A stretch of DNA of 9,817 nt from positions 1-9,817 of the forward strand of contig CBFIHR010000120.1 of assembly GCA_965662365.1 (NCBI GenBank). The letters run 5' to 3'. The notes below the pieces were generated by a model that saw nothing but the letters and a program-made list of their open reading frames with translations, ran no database searches and was not told where the DNA came from. The number at the start of each line of letters is the position of its first letter. The first letter of the stretch is position 1. Below are positions 1 to 8,223 of the stretch, piece by piece. The stretch is from CAWVWD01 sp965662365. GTDB lineage: Bacteria; Bacteroidota; Bacteroidia; Chitinophagales; Saprospiraceae. The translations under genes were made by a program, and so were the position numbers.

Positions 1-104
1 ATCGATGTCCAACCTGGTTTACCTGCTTTTTCATAAATTTTCCAAAAGGAGGCAATAAAAAAAATAATAATTCCGAAATAGATCATTAAACCAAAAATTT
101 CCAT
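1..104 (-). CDS. N-terminal fragment of a small membrane protein, DUF5684-like (partial)
   Basis: Reading the minus strand from an ATG at 104-102 gives 34 uninterrupted codons that run off the left edge. The protein begins MEIFGLMIYFGIIIFFIASF and continues with WKIYEKAGKPGWTS. A hydrophobic segment at residues 4-20 is followed by the W-K-x-(Y/F)-E-K-A-G-x-P-G-W pattern. From memory, this pattern is typical of the start of DUF5684 family membrane proteins, where it usually leads into an 'IPIYN' motif that would fall outside this window. The family has no firmly assigned function; some members are found near signal peptidase I. The fragment is too short for an independent domain call, so the identification rests on one motif. 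No clear promoter was found upstream of it. Confidence 0.62.
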   Translation of the reverse strand, partial: MEIFGLMIYFGIIIFFIASFWKIYEKAGKPGWTS

Positions 105-410
105 AATGATAAGTTTGTAATTTAAAGAATAGACAATCGCCAAATTAAATAATAGCTCATTACACACATAATTAGGTATTGACGAATAGCATGGGGATCT
201 ATCCTTAATAACATTATGGTTGTTAAATCATCGAAATGAAGCTATACGTACTTCAGAAAAGGAAATAATTAATAAATTAGATTGAGGTTTTCCATTCTCA
301 AATATTAATAATTTTAAATTAAAACGAAATGCCTTGAATATCGCAACCAAGTTACATTTTTCTTTGGAATATTGAAAATAATTCATAATTATTTATCATG
401 AATCATCCGC
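105..410. other. 306-base AT-rich spacer without a supported gene
   Basis: This spacer separates the left-edge membrane protein start from the end of uvrB. It should contain the promoter of the left-edge gene, but I found no exact TAnnTTTG box on the minus strand. On the plus strand, bases 190-285 form an open stretch of about 31 codons ending in TGA at 283-285 with no start codon. It reads like the tail of a protein and could be a gene remnant, but this is weak. No tRNA, rRNA or large repeat is visible. Confidence 0.5.
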
Positions 411-449
411 TGAATACACAAAAAATATTTTAAACCTTTTGTGTATTCA
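411..449 (-). terminator. Hairpin terminator of uvrB
   Basis: A perfect 13-bp inverted repeat (arms 411-423 and 437-449, arm sequence TGAATACACAAAA) encloses a 13-base loop. It starts 12 bases after the uvrB stop codon on the minus strand. The stem is AT-rich, and no long T-run follows on the minus strand. Position and perfect pairing support a termination or 3'-end stabilising role. Confidence 0.7.
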
Positions 450-461
450 ATAATTCAAATT

Positions 462-2483
462 TTACCCAAACTTCTTCTTAAACACCTCCCTCAACGCAAA
501 TAACTCATCACGAAACTTTGCAGCTTCGATAAAATTCAAGTCTTTGGCCGCTTCTTTCATTAATTGTTCGGTGTGTTTAATCATTTTTTCTAATTGCGGT
601 TTGGTCGAGTATTCAATCACAGGATCTGCTGCAATGCTCAGTTCATCTTCTTGAACATAAGCCTGTTCGCCACGAATTGACAGAATTGACGATTGTTTAA
701 TAATTTGCTCTTTTGACTTGAAAATTGTTTTTGGTGTAATATTGTGTTTTTCGTTGTACGCCATTTGTATTGCACGTCGGCGATTTGTTTCATCAATCGT
801 TCGACGCATCGAATCCGTCACTTTATCGGCATAAAAAATGACCAAACCATCTGCATTACGAGCCGCTCTTCCTGCCGTTTGTGTTAATGATTTATCGTTC
901 CGCAAAAAGCCTTCTTTGTCCGCATCTAATATTGCAACAAGCGAAACCTCGGGCAAGTCCAACCCTTCTCGCAACAAGTTCACACCTATCAATACATCAA
1001 AACGTCCTAAACGCAAATCTCGCAAAATTTCAACTCGTTCCATCGTATCAACTTCAGAGTGAATATACCGACATTTCACCCCGATTTTGTCCATGTATTT
1101 TGCCAATTCTTCGGACATTCTTTTGGTCAAAGTCGTGATCAAAACTCGTTCGTCTTTTTCCGTTCGTTTGCGAACCTCTTCCAGCAAGTCATCAACTTGA
1201 TTCATACTCGGACGCACTTCAATCGGTGGATCCAGCAAGCCCGTAGGTCGCACAATTTGCTCAACAATCAAACCTTCTGTTGTTTCTAATTCATAATTCG
1301 CAGGTGTCGCACTGACAAAAACAACTTGATTAATTAATTTTTCGAATTCCGCAAAATTCAACGGTCGATTGTCCATCGCAGACGGTAAACGGAAACCGTA
1401 AGAAATCAAGTTTAATTTTCTCGCTCTATCGCCACCGAACATTCCTCGCACTTGCGGAATTGTTACATGACTTTCGTCAATAATCATCAAATAATCATCC
1501 GGAAAATAATCCAACAAACAAAAAGGTCGAGTGCCAGGTTTTCGGCCGTCAAAAAAGCGAGAATAATTCTCCACGCCCGAACAATAGCCCAATTCTTTCA
1601 ACATTTCAATATCAAACTCCGTGCGTTCGTGAATCCGTTTTGCCTCTTCTAACTTTCCTTCTCTTTCAAAATATTTCTCTTGTTCGTAGAGTTCATCTTG
1701 AATTTCTTTGATAATTTCATTTAATCTATCACGAGGTGCGATGTAGAGATTTGCCGGGAAAATCGCTGCATTTTCAAGGCTTTCAATGCGTTTTCCGGTT
1801 TCGATTTCGATGCGTTCAATTTCATCAATTTCATCACCAAAGAAAATCACACGCAAACCATAATCGACATAAGGCAAATTAATATCCACCGAATCTCCAC
1901 GAACTCGAAACGTCGCTCTTGCGAAATCAACTTCCGTTCGAGCATATTGCGCTTCGACTAATTCATACAAAAATGTATTTCGAGTAATCGTCTGACCTCG
2001 TTCAATTCGTAAAATTCCCGACTGATAATCTTCGGGATTTCCCATACCATAGATGCACGAAACCGAAGCTACCACAATAATATCACGCCTTCCCGACAAA
2101 ATCGAAGAAGTCGCTCGAAGCCGCAATTTATCAACTTCATCATTGATTTGTAAATCCTTTTCGATGTAGGTGTCACTTGACGTAATGTAGGCTTCAGGTT
2201 GATAATAATCGTAATACGACACAAAATATTCCACCAAATTATCAGGGAAAAACTCTTTAAACTCACCATATAATTGAGCCGTCAAGGTCTTATTGTGCGT
2301 CAAAATTAAGGTTGGTTTATTGACACTTTGAATGACATTTGCCATCGTAAACGTCTTTCCCGAACCTGTTACGCCCAACAAAACTTGTGCTTTTTCGCCT
2401 TCGTTAATCCCTTGCACGAGTTGTTCGATGGCTTGAGGCTGGTCACCTGTTGGTTTGAATGGTGATTGTAGTTTGAAGCTCAT
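462..2483 (-). CDS. uvrB: UvrABC excinuclease subunit B
   Basis: UvrB is the helicase-like damage-verifying subunit of nucleotide excision repair. It is loaded by UvrA onto lesions, opens the duplex with its beta-hairpin and recruits the UvrC nuclease. The 673-residue length is normal for the family. Walker A is GVTGSGKT at residues 37-44. The aromatic beta-hairpin lies at about 88-108 (YVSYYDYYQPEAY followed by ITSSDTY). Walker B is DESH at 336-339. Motif III SAT is at 391-393 and motif VI QTAGRAAR at 535-542. The C-terminal UVR domain that binds UvrC and UvrA is at about 630-665. All key residues seen are intact. The ATG at 2483 places MSFKLQSPFKPTGDQPQAI at the usual N-terminus. No strong ribosome binding site is visible, as is common in Bacteroidota. 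It appears to be monocistronic: the gene upstream on the same strand has its own hairpin 3' end. Confidence 0.98.
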   Translation of the reverse strand: MSFKLQSPFKPTGDQPQAIEQLVQGINEGEKAQVLLGVTGSGKTFTMANVIQSVNKPTLILTHNKTLTAQLYGEFKEFFPDNLVEYFVSYYDYYQPEAYITSSDTYIEKDLQINDEVDKLRLRATSSILSGRRDIIVVASVSCIYGMGNPEDYQSGILRIERGQTITRNTFLYELVEAQYARTEVDFARATFRVRGDSVDINLPYVDYGLRVIFFGDEIDEIERIEIETGKRIESLENAAIFPANLYIAPRDRLNEIIKEIQDELYEQEKYFEREGKLEEAKRIHERTEFDIEMLKELGYCSGVENYSRFFDGRKPGTRPFCLLDYFPDDYLMIIDESHVTIPQVRGMFGGDRARKLNLISYGFRLPSAMDNRPLNFAEFEKLINQVVFVSATPANYELETTEGLIVEQIVRPTGLLDPPIEVRPSMNQVDDLLEEVRKRTEKDERVLITTLTKRMSEELAKYMDKIGVKCRYIHSEVDTMERVEILRDLRLGRFDVLIGVNLLREGLDLPEVSLVAILDADKEGFLRNDKSLTQTAGRAARNADGLVIFYADKVTDSMRRTIDETNRRRAIQMAYNEKHNITPKTIFKSKEQIIKQSSILSIRGEQAYVQEDELSIAADPVIEYSTKPQLEKMIKHTEQLMKEAAKDLNFIEAAKFRDELFALREVFKKKFG

Positions 2484-2501
2484 TTGTTAATGATTAGTGT
2501 G

Positions 2502-2527
2502 TTAGTGATTAATTTTTTAGTCACTAA
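2502..2527. other. Weak hairpin in the uvrB leader
   Basis: Arms 2502-2508 (TTAGTGA) and 2521-2527 (TCACTAA) pair perfectly. Pairing can extend inward with one G-U pair, leaving a T-only loop. It lies 18 bases upstream of the uvrB start on the minus strand, so it could be in the uvrB leader or promoter region. It may equally be part of the 3' end of the upstream gene. It is short and AT-rich, so chance is possible. Confidence 0.3.
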
Positions 2528-2539
2528 AAATATTCAACA

Positions 2540-2577
2540 GGTCGCTCAATCGTTAAAAAAATGGAGATTGAGCGACC
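2540..2577 (-). terminator. Strong hairpin after the DUF1016-type gene
   Basis: A perfect 12-bp inverted repeat (arms 2540-2551 GGTCGCTCAATC and 2566-2577) has a 14-base A-rich loop. It lies 28 bases downstream of the stop of the 2606-3073 gene. Its arms are clearly richer in G+C than the surrounding DNA. On the minus strand the distal side runs into a T-rich stretch (ATATTTTTAG) after about eight bases. The most likely role is a factor-independent terminator that insulates uvrB from the upstream gene. Confidence 0.65.
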
Positions 2578-2605
2578 CATCAAAGTTTTTGTATTTTTTG
2601 AGTTT

Positions 2606-3073
2606 CTATTTCCCAATCAACAATGCTTTTAGTTTTTCCTGGTTTGGTAAAACGGTTTCGTAAGGAATAACCGATTTTTTATCTTCATTCTTCGTATAAA
2701 TATATTCCACCACCACCTCATTTTTTAGTTGTCCAATGATGATTCCAACCGTTTCATTCTCTTCTTCTAAACGCTGATTATTATAAAAATCAACGGCTAA
2801 ATTCATTTTATCAACATCTTGTTGTTGAATATTTCCCTTTCGGAAATTAACCAGAACCGTGTTTATCAAATTACGATTATAAAATACTAAATCAACGTAA
2901 ATAGATCTACTCGGCAAATTGATTCGTTGATTCGATGCTGAAAATGCAAACCCTTGTTTTAAATCAAGAAAAAACCATTGTAATTTCTCAATGATTCCTT
3001 TTTTAGAACTACGACTTACTAACTCCAATTGCGCTTTGAATAAAGCTATTTCGTTATCAAACTCTTTTTCCAT
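2606..3073 (-). CDS. Short DUF1016/YhcG-type PD-(D/E)XK domain protein, catalytic motifs eroded
   Basis: The 155-residue protein matches the C-terminal nuclease-fold domain of YhcG/DUF1016 proteins. Residues 29-67 (IEKLQWFFLDLKQGFAF, then the strand SIYVDLVFYNR) and 86-114 (DVDKMNLAVDFYN to VGIIIG) carry the family pattern. Full-length family members are usually over 300 residues, with an N-terminal DNA-binding-like domain that is absent here. An in-frame stop ten codons upstream rules out an extension from a nearby start. Asp61 is kept. The usual E/D-x-K of the core strand is Asn76-Phe-Arg78, and the usual Q-M-x-x-Y position reads Lys89-Met-Asn-Leu-Ala93. These alignments are from memory of the family. 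I infer that this is a non-catalytic domain or a decaying remnant, although the frame is open and it has a promoter and terminator. Confidence 0.75.
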   Translation of the reverse strand: MEKEFDNEIALFKAQLELVSRSSKKGIIEKLQWFFLDLKQGFAFSASNQRINLPSRSIYVDLVFYNRNLINTVLVNFRKGNIQQQDVDKMNLAVDFYNNQRLEEENETVGIIIGQLKNEVVVEYIYTKNEDKKSVIPYETVLPNQEKLKALLIGK

Positions 3074-3156
3074 TTTTAAATCGTTTTGTAAACAGTAAAG
3101 TTACAAAAAACACACGATTGAGTTTCGTTGAACATTATTTTATATGCAAAAATCCC

Positions 3157-3186
3157 CAAAAATAGCCTTTGGTAATGATAGAACAA
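3157..3186 (-). promoter_or_regulatory. Bacteroidota-type promoter for the DUF1016-type gene
   Basis: On the minus strand, TTG (3186-3184) is followed by exactly 19 bases and then TATTTTTG (3164-3157). This matches the known Bacteroidota/Flavobacterium form TTG-N17-23-TAnnTTTG. Transcription would start near 3150, leaving a leader of about 75 bases before the ATG at 3073. It is the only site in this window where I found both boxes at correct spacing. Confidence 0.6.
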
Positions 3187-3238
3187 TACCTCATTAATCC
3201 CGTTTAACAAGTGTAAATATTTATCAAAAACAAAGCAA

Positions 3239-4018
3239 ATGAAGAACGTAAAAACCTTAGCAATCGCCAACCTCTTAGGCTTTATTTTAACAATCATCAT
3301 GAACGGTTTGGCGAACGCCTTACCGATAAATGACGTCACTACTGGCGAACTCTCCGACATGTATCCCAATTTATTCGTCCCAGCGGGGTTTACCTTTGCG
3401 ATTTGGGGATTGATTTATATGCTATTATTAATATTTATAGTTTATCAATTATTTCAAGCATTTTCTAAAAGTGGTAACACCGATTTTATTAAAAAAATTG
3501 GTTGGTTCTTTGTCTTATCTTGTTTAGCCAACTCCACCTGGATTATCGTTTGGCATTACCAATTTGTTTCGTTATCCTTATTAGTGATGTTCGGGATTTT
3601 AGGCTCTTTGTTGGCCATTTATCAACGATTAGATATTGGCTTAAAGCCAATTAAAACAGTTGAAAAAGCCTTGGTTCATGTACCGTTTAGTGTGTATTTG
3701 GGTTGGATAACCGTGGCGACAATTGCCAACGTGACAACTTTGGCGGTTGATTTTGGTTGGAATGGTTTCGGAATTTCAGAGATGAATTGGACGATCATTA
3801 TGATTTCAACAGCGACTTTAATCGGAATTGTTATTTTATTCAAACGTAAAGACTGGGCATATGCACTGGTTTTGATTTGGGCGTTTTATGGTATTTATGC
3901 GAAGCGTTCTATCCTTTCTGTTGACTTATATCAACCTATCATTTGGACAACCTTGCTTGGAATGAGCATACTGGGAATTGTAGGCGTTTGGACAATGATA
4001 AAAACTCGTAACATCTAA
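3239..4018 (+). CDS. TspO/MBR-like tryptophan-rich integral membrane protein
   Basis: The 259-residue protein has about eight predicted membrane segments, near residues 7-28, 47-71, 87-107, 109-127, 147-169, 183-201, 205-221 and 234-254. It has eleven tryptophans, including W56 in FAIWGLIY, W101 in NSTW and W156 in YLGWITVATIAN. The pattern P-x-x-F-x-x-A-x-F-x-W-G-x-x-Y with a later N-x-x-W and LGW resembles the TspO/MBR (tryptophan-rich sensory protein) family. Typical TspO has about 160 residues and five segments, so this is the longer variant common in Flavobacteriia. TspO proteins bind porphyrins and other hydrophobic ligands; a ligand here is not established. The ATG follows an A-rich stretch with no clear ribosome binding site. 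The gene is divergent from the DUF1016-type gene and 89 bases upstream of the protease gene. Confidence 0.65.
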   Translation: MKNVKTLAIANLLGFILTIIMNGLANALPINDVTTGELSDMYPNLFVPAGFTFAIWGLIYMLLLIFIVYQLFQAFSKSGNTDFIKKIGWFFVLSCLANSTWIIVWHYQFVSLSLLVMFGILGSLLAIYQRLDIGLKPIKTVEKALVHVPFSVYLGWITVATIANVTTLAVDFGWNGFGISEMNWTIIMISTATLIGIVILFKRKDWAYALVLIWAFYGIYAKRSILSVDLYQPIIWTTLLGMSILGIVGVWTMIKTRNI

Positions 4019-4035
4019 TGTTTTCAAGATTAGAT
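4013..4035 (+). terminator. Weak hairpin over the stop codon of the TspO-like gene
   Basis: Arms 4013-4019 (ATCTAAT) and 4029-4035 (ATTAGAT) are a perfect 7-bp inverted repeat with a 9-base loop. It includes the stop codon at 4016-4018. The stem is AT-rich and no T-run follows, so it may only attenuate transcription or be chance. Whether the protease gene has its own promoter in 4036-4107 is unclear. The nearest TAnnTTTG-like words (TAAATTTA and TACATTTA) each miss one base. Confidence 0.3.
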
Positions 4036-4107
4036 ACTAAATCCTGACTTTTAAATCTAAATTTACATTTATTATCGAACTTAAAATTAGTTTCAAAATA
4101 ATTTTAA

Positions 4108-7095
4108 ATGAAATTCAAAACTACGTTAGTACTATTATTTATCATCATCAATTTTGCCAACGCTCAACAAAATGATGTTCCTTTCAACATCATGCAAATC
4201 AATACCAGCAAAGTTAGTCAAGACCTTTTATCCTTGAATACTTTTGACCAACAGAAAATGATTATTTCTTTGGCGGACAAAGTGGATGTTTTTGCATTAA
4301 AAAAAGAATTTGAAGCCAAAAATACGCCAATTGCAGCGCGTACCGAACTGGTGATTCGATTGTTACAAGAAAAAGCAAGTGCGACACAACCTGCCGTTTT
4401 AGCAGTACTTAAAAATAATGAGAAAGTTAACCAAAACACCATTCAAACCTACTGGATTGCTAATGCAATAATCATTGAAGCCGAGTTGAGTATTTTAGAA
4501 ACTTTGTCGAATATGGATGAAGTAGAACTGATCGAACTGAGCGTACCGTTAGAAGTACAGCGTGGAACGGAAATGAGTTACGAAGATAGAGTCGAAGGTA
4601 TCAGTGCCGTCAATGGTATAGAACCAGGTCTAAAAGCAATCAATGCACCTGCTATGTGGGCGTTGGGTTATACAGGTTTTGGGACGAAGGCTTTAAGTGT
4701 CGATACAGGTGTAGAAAGTACGCATCCAGCATTGAGTTATAGTTACGAGGGACTTTATTCTCCTAATACACAGGCTTGGCTGCCTACAAGTAGCAATTCA
4801 GCATTTCCTATTGACTGTGACGGCCACGGTACGCATACGGTCGGAACGATGCTTGGACTCGATCGAGAAAATAACGATACAATCGGAGTTGCTTTTGATG
4901 CGACATGGATGGCCACTCCAATTATAGAATGTGAACCTGGTGGAATTATGCAGGTCAGTCAGTGGATTATTGATCCAGATGGAAACCCATCAACGACTGA
5001 CGATATGCCAACGGTAGTTTGTAACTCTTGGGGAAATGATAACCCTTCTGCGGCGGCTTGTAACAATGGTCAAATCAATGCTATTGCAGCGATTGAAGCT
5101 GTAGGAATTGCAGCCATATTTGCAGCAGGAAATGATGGACCAAATCCATCAACAATTGGCAGACCTGCTATTGGTAATTCGGATCTTGTCAGTGTTTTTT
5201 CAGTTGGAGCATTAAACATCAATGGCTCAACGCCTACTATCGCAGGTTTTTCGAGCCGTGGACCATCTATTTGTGGCGACACTGGTGCTTTATTGATCAA
5301 ACCAGAAGTTTCTGCCCCTGGTGTCAATGTTCGTTCTGCTGTTTTAAATGGTGGTTATGCAAATTATCAAGGAACATCTATGGCCGCACCACACGTTGCT
5401 GGAGCGATTTTGTTACTCAAACAAGCCTTTCCGAATCTTTCAGGTCATCAGTTCAAATTAGCATTGTACTACACCGCAATTGATTTGGGACCCGTCGGTG
5501 AAGATAATGATTACGGGCGAGGAATGATTGATGTCTATGCTGCTTATGAATACTTAATTAATCAAGGAAACACGCCGGCCAATCCGTATTCAAATATAGA
5601 TTTAGCAACACACCACATTGATTTACCTGAAAATATTTGTACTCCTAATTTGAGTATTTCACCATCAGCGAGCTTTATTAATCGTGGATTAGATACAATC
5701 TATAATGCGGTCATTCAATATTCTGTATCAAATGGTTTTACAGATACCCTTCAATGGTCGGGTGTACTGCCTCCTCAAGACACAGTCTTGATTCAAGTTC
5801 CAGCAATTACTTTACTTGAAGGACGATATACTTTCGAAATTACACCGGAATCCATTAATGGCTTATCCGACGAACGTCCAGTTAATAATTATTTTCCGAA
5901 GTCTTTTATTTTAACAACACAACTTCCAGTTACAACGACAAATACGATAGTTTGCCCGAATGCTGATGTCTTTTTAACAGCAACACACCCTTCAACAACT
6001 GGCGAAATACGCTGGTATGCACAAGCAGAAGGCGGTCAACAATTAGGTGTCGGAAATAGTATTACACTTCCTGCAATCTCTAATGATGCGACTTATTATT
6101 CAGATATTATAGAAAAAACCAATGTTGGAGCCGTTGATAATACCATAGGAAATGGCTTGGAGATAAATAATTTGTTCTACTATTTAGAATTTGATTGTTA
6201 CAGTCCTTTTGTTTTAAAGTCAGTGAAAGTCTATACAAACACAAGTGGCGGCAGAAAAATCGTTTTAAAAAATCAAAACGGTAATATTTTAGCTCAAAAG
6301 CTGATTGCTTTAAATTCAATTGGCGAAAATATCATTCCTCTAAACTGGAAAATAAACAAAGGAGAAGGTTTACAAATGAGTTTTGAGATAGCATCTAACT
6401 GCTTTGCCAACCTCAGTGGCGCTACTTATCCTTACACGATTCCTAATGTTTTATCCATCACTGGCTCCAATCTAATAACAGGATATCCGTACTTTTATGA
6501 TTGGGAAGTAGAATATGGACATTTTTGTGGTCGAGTGCCTGTCACAGCAACTTTAGGAACGGGAAATCTGGAAACTAACTTTGGCATTTCAACAACAATC
6601 TTGGATTTATCGCTCACCAACGGAGAAGTAACCTTTACCGACTCAACTCAAGGTGCTACCTCGTGGTTTTGGGATTTTGGCGATGGCAACACTTCTACCG
6701 CTCAAAACCCTACACACACTTACACCTTTCCTGGTACATATGAAGTCTATTTACAAACAACAGATAGTACTGGTTGTAGTGATGCCGCAAGTCAAACCAT
6801 CGAAGTCAATAACTTTCCTGTTGCTACCGAAAGAATCGGAACTTTGGAAAACATCGCTAAAATTTATCCGAACCCGACTTATGACATTTTAAATATTGAG
6901 TTAAATTTAGATAAAACGAGTAGTGTGCAATTTCGATTATTTGACGCTATTGGAAAAACAGTAATTACTTCCTCTAATCAAATATCTGACAATCAAATCA
7001 CACAGCTCAATTTAAGCCAGCTGCCGTCAGGTATTTACTTTCTACAAATTCAAATTGACGAAAATGTGATTAGCAAAAAAGTAATTCGATATTAA
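4108..7095 (+). CDS. Secreted S8 (subtilisin) protease, bacillopeptidase F-like, with PKD domain and T9SS sorting tail
   Basis: This 995-residue endopeptidase is predicted to be exported by Sec and then by the type IX system to the cell surface or medium. A signal peptide covers residues 1-19, with cleavage likely after ANA. An inhibitor-like prodomain follows (about 45-150), with the QKMIISLADKVDVFAL start and the TYWIANAIIIEA strand typical of bacillopeptidase F. The S8 catalytic domain spans about 175-490: Asp199 (SVDTGV), His240 (DGHGTHTVG), oxyanion Asn342 (AAGNDGP) and Ser424 (GTSMAAPHVAG), all intact. Then come a beta-sandwich region (about 505-600), an Ig-like module (about 606-670), a module I do not recognise (about 671-815) and a PKD domain (about 820-902, WDFGDGN at 855-861). 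The C-terminal Por sorting tail (917-995) has KIYPNP and ends in KKVIRY. The substrate is unknown; a role in degrading external protein is inferred. The ATG is chosen because it gives a complete signal peptide. Confidence 0.95.
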   Translation: MKFKTTLVLLFIIINFANAQQNDVPFNIMQINTSKVSQDLLSLNTFDQQKMIISLADKVDVFALKKEFEAKNTPIAARTELVIRLLQEKASATQPAVLAVLKNNEKVNQNTIQTYWIANAIIIEAELSILETLSNMDEVELIELSVPLEVQRGTEMSYEDRVEGISAVNGIEPGLKAINAPAMWALGYTGFGTKALSVDTGVESTHPALSYSYEGLYSPNTQAWLPTSSNSAFPIDCDGHGTHTVGTMLGLDRENNDTIGVAFDATWMATPIIECEPGGIMQVSQWIIDPDGNPSTTDDMPTVVCNSWGNDNPSAAACNNGQINAIAAIEAVGIAAIFAAGNDGPNPSTIGRPAIGNSDLVSVFSVGALNINGSTPTIAGFSSRGPSICGDTGALLIKPEVSAPGVNVRSAVLNGGYANYQGTSMAAPHVAGAILLLKQAFPNLSGHQFKLALYYTAIDLGPVGEDNDYGRGMIDVYAAYEYLINQGNTPANPYSNIDLATHHIDLPENICTPNLSISPSASFINRGLDTIYNAVIQYSVSNGFTDTLQWSGVLPPQDTVLIQVPAITLLEGRYTFEITPESINGLSDERPVNNYFPKSFILTTQLPVTTTNTIVCPNADVFLTATHPSTTGEIRWYAQAEGGQQLGVGNSITLPAISNDATYYSDIIEKTNVGAVDNTIGNGLEINNLFYYLEFDCYSPFVLKSVKVYTNTSGGRKIVLKNQNGNILAQKLIALNSIGENIIPLNWKINKGEGLQMSFEIASNCFANLSGATYPYTIPNVLSITGSNLITGYPYFYDWEVEYGHFCGRVPVTATLGTGNLETNFGISTTILDLSLTNGEVTFTDSTQGATSWFWDFGDGNTSTAQNPTHTYTFPGTYEVYLQTTDSTGCSDAASQTIEVNNFPVATERIGTLENIAKIYPNPTYDILNIELNLDKTSSVQFRLFDAIGKTVITSSNQISDNQITQLNLSQLPSGIYFLQIQIDENVISKKVIRY

Positions 7096-7142
7096 ACCAT
7101 CTAGATATACTTTTTCAAAAGATTGACATTTTAAAATACACT

Positions 7143-7183
7143 GTGAATAGTCGTTCCTGAAGACTCGGGGACGACTATTTCAC
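7143..7183. terminator. Shared hairpin between convergent protease and lipoprotein genes
   Basis: Arms 7143-7157 and 7168-7183 pair over about 15 bp with one G-U pair and one bulged T, around a 10-base loop. The core is AATAGTCG against CGACTATT. It lies 48 bases after the protease stop and 12 bases after the stop of the opposing lipoprotein gene. It is well placed to act as a two-way terminator. Neither side has a strong T-run. Confidence 0.7.
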
Positions 7184-7194
7184 AACCCTCTTCT

Positions 7195-8097
7195 TTATCG
7201 TTGACTAAAAACAGCAATCCTTCCATTTCCATTTTTCGCTTCAGAAGCAATAATTAAACGGTTATCTTTATCGAATGCAATCCCCTCTGGTTTAGGTAAA
7301 AAACCTTTACCAATAGGTGACACATACCGAATATTTCCGACTTTATCGGTCACGATTAACATATTTCCAATAGAAGCAATGGTATAATAAAAACCGTCTT
7401 TTACTGCGATTCCAGAAGGATTAAAAGGCATTTTTTTCTTTAGTTTAAATGATAATTCATTCAAATTATTAGCTTCAATATAATTATATAAATCTTCCTT
7501 ACGAAATAAAATAATAGGTTCTACTTCTAAGGTTTTCGTCCTCAAATCAAAACGATAAATGGCTTTTTTTTCCTCCATTCTTTTCCCGTCTCCCGCCTTT
7601 CCTTTACAAGCAATTAGTAAACTATTCGTTTCAGCATCATACCCTAAGCCTTCTGCATTATTTTTCGAGGATAAGAAATTCTTGTGTACAATTACTTCTT
7701 GATTCTCTTGTCCTAAATTATTAATTTCGTTAATCCTTCCGTTGCTTTCCAGCACATAAATCGTTTCATCAACAACCTCAACACCTTCAAAATCATTAGA
7801 TTCACCAAATAAAAATCGATTAGTAATCATATTAGCCTCCAAATCATAGATAAAAATAACCGCATCTTCATCTTGCAAACAAATCACCTCGTTATTATTA
7901 GAAATTGACAACGCAGATATTTCATCCAAAACTGGTGGCAACTCATAAATGATATCCGGTTCTTGAAGATTATACGGAAAATTAAAACTAACTAATTGAT
8001 TTTCAGACGTATTACTATATTGTCCACAAGCTCCAAACAGTAATAATATCATTGATAAAGGCAGTATTTGTCGTGTCAATTTGAAACACATAATCAA
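7195..8097 (-). CDS. Lipoprotein with SdiA-regulated-type beta-propeller domain
   Basis: The 300-residue protein starts with a lipoprotein signal: a charged start, a hydrophobic run at 11-21 and lipobox FGAC with lipidated Cys24. Residues 50-298 look like a beta-propeller with recurring turn motifs: DFEGVEVV (102-109), NAEGLGYD (147-154), NPSGIAV (226-232) and KPEGIAF (269-275). The FEGVEVVDETIYVLESNGRI segment is characteristic of the SdiA-regulated family (PF06977), whose biochemical role is unclear. The mature N-terminus GQYSNTSENQ lacks the acidic/lysine-rich surface export signal described for some Flavobacteriia lipoproteins, which suggests a periplasm-facing location (inference). A second ATG at residue 3 is an equally possible start. 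A distant relationship to phytase-like propellers cannot be excluded. It converges on the protease gene and has no partner gene on its own strand. Confidence 0.78.
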   Translation of the reverse strand: MIMCFKLTRQILPLSMILLLFGACGQYSNTSENQLVSFNFPYNLQEPDIIYELPPVLDEISALSISNNNEVICLQDEDAVIFIYDLEANMITNRFLFGESNDFEGVEVVDETIYVLESNGRINEINNLGQENQEVIVHKNFLSSKNNAEGLGYDAETNSLLIACKGKAGDGKRMEEKKAIYRFDLRTKTLEVEPIILFRKEDLYNYIEANNLNELSFKLKKKMPFNPSGIAVKDGFYYTIASIGNMLIVTDKVGNIRYVSPIGKGFLPKPEGIAFDKDNRLIIASEAKNGNGRIAVFSQR

Positions 8098-8223
8098 AGT
8101 TTATTTTATTTTGAGTAACGAATAATATATTTAGATAACAACGAATCTAAAAACATTTGGAAAAATCCAACCTATTTTTATAAAAAACTTTAAGATAACC
8201 AATAATTAGATCCAAGTAATTTT

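Noticed and set aside
838..1652. Several 66-85 codon plus-strand frames
   Set aside because: They are antisense shadows of uvrB, which is unmistakable on the other strand.
3163..3171. Possible plus-strand -7 box for the TspO-like gene (TAGCCTTTG)
   Set aside because: It has three bases instead of two between TA and TTTG, and no TTG lies at the right distance. It also overlaps the better minus-strand promoter.
3076..3369. 97-codon minus-strand open frame
   Set aside because: It lies mainly antisense to the start of the TspO-like gene and covers the promoter region. It resembles no family and has poor coding character.
5070..5327. 85-codon minus-strand frame rich in Pro and Ala
   Set aside because: It is a shadow of the catalytic domain of the S8 protease, whose motifs are intact in the plus frame.
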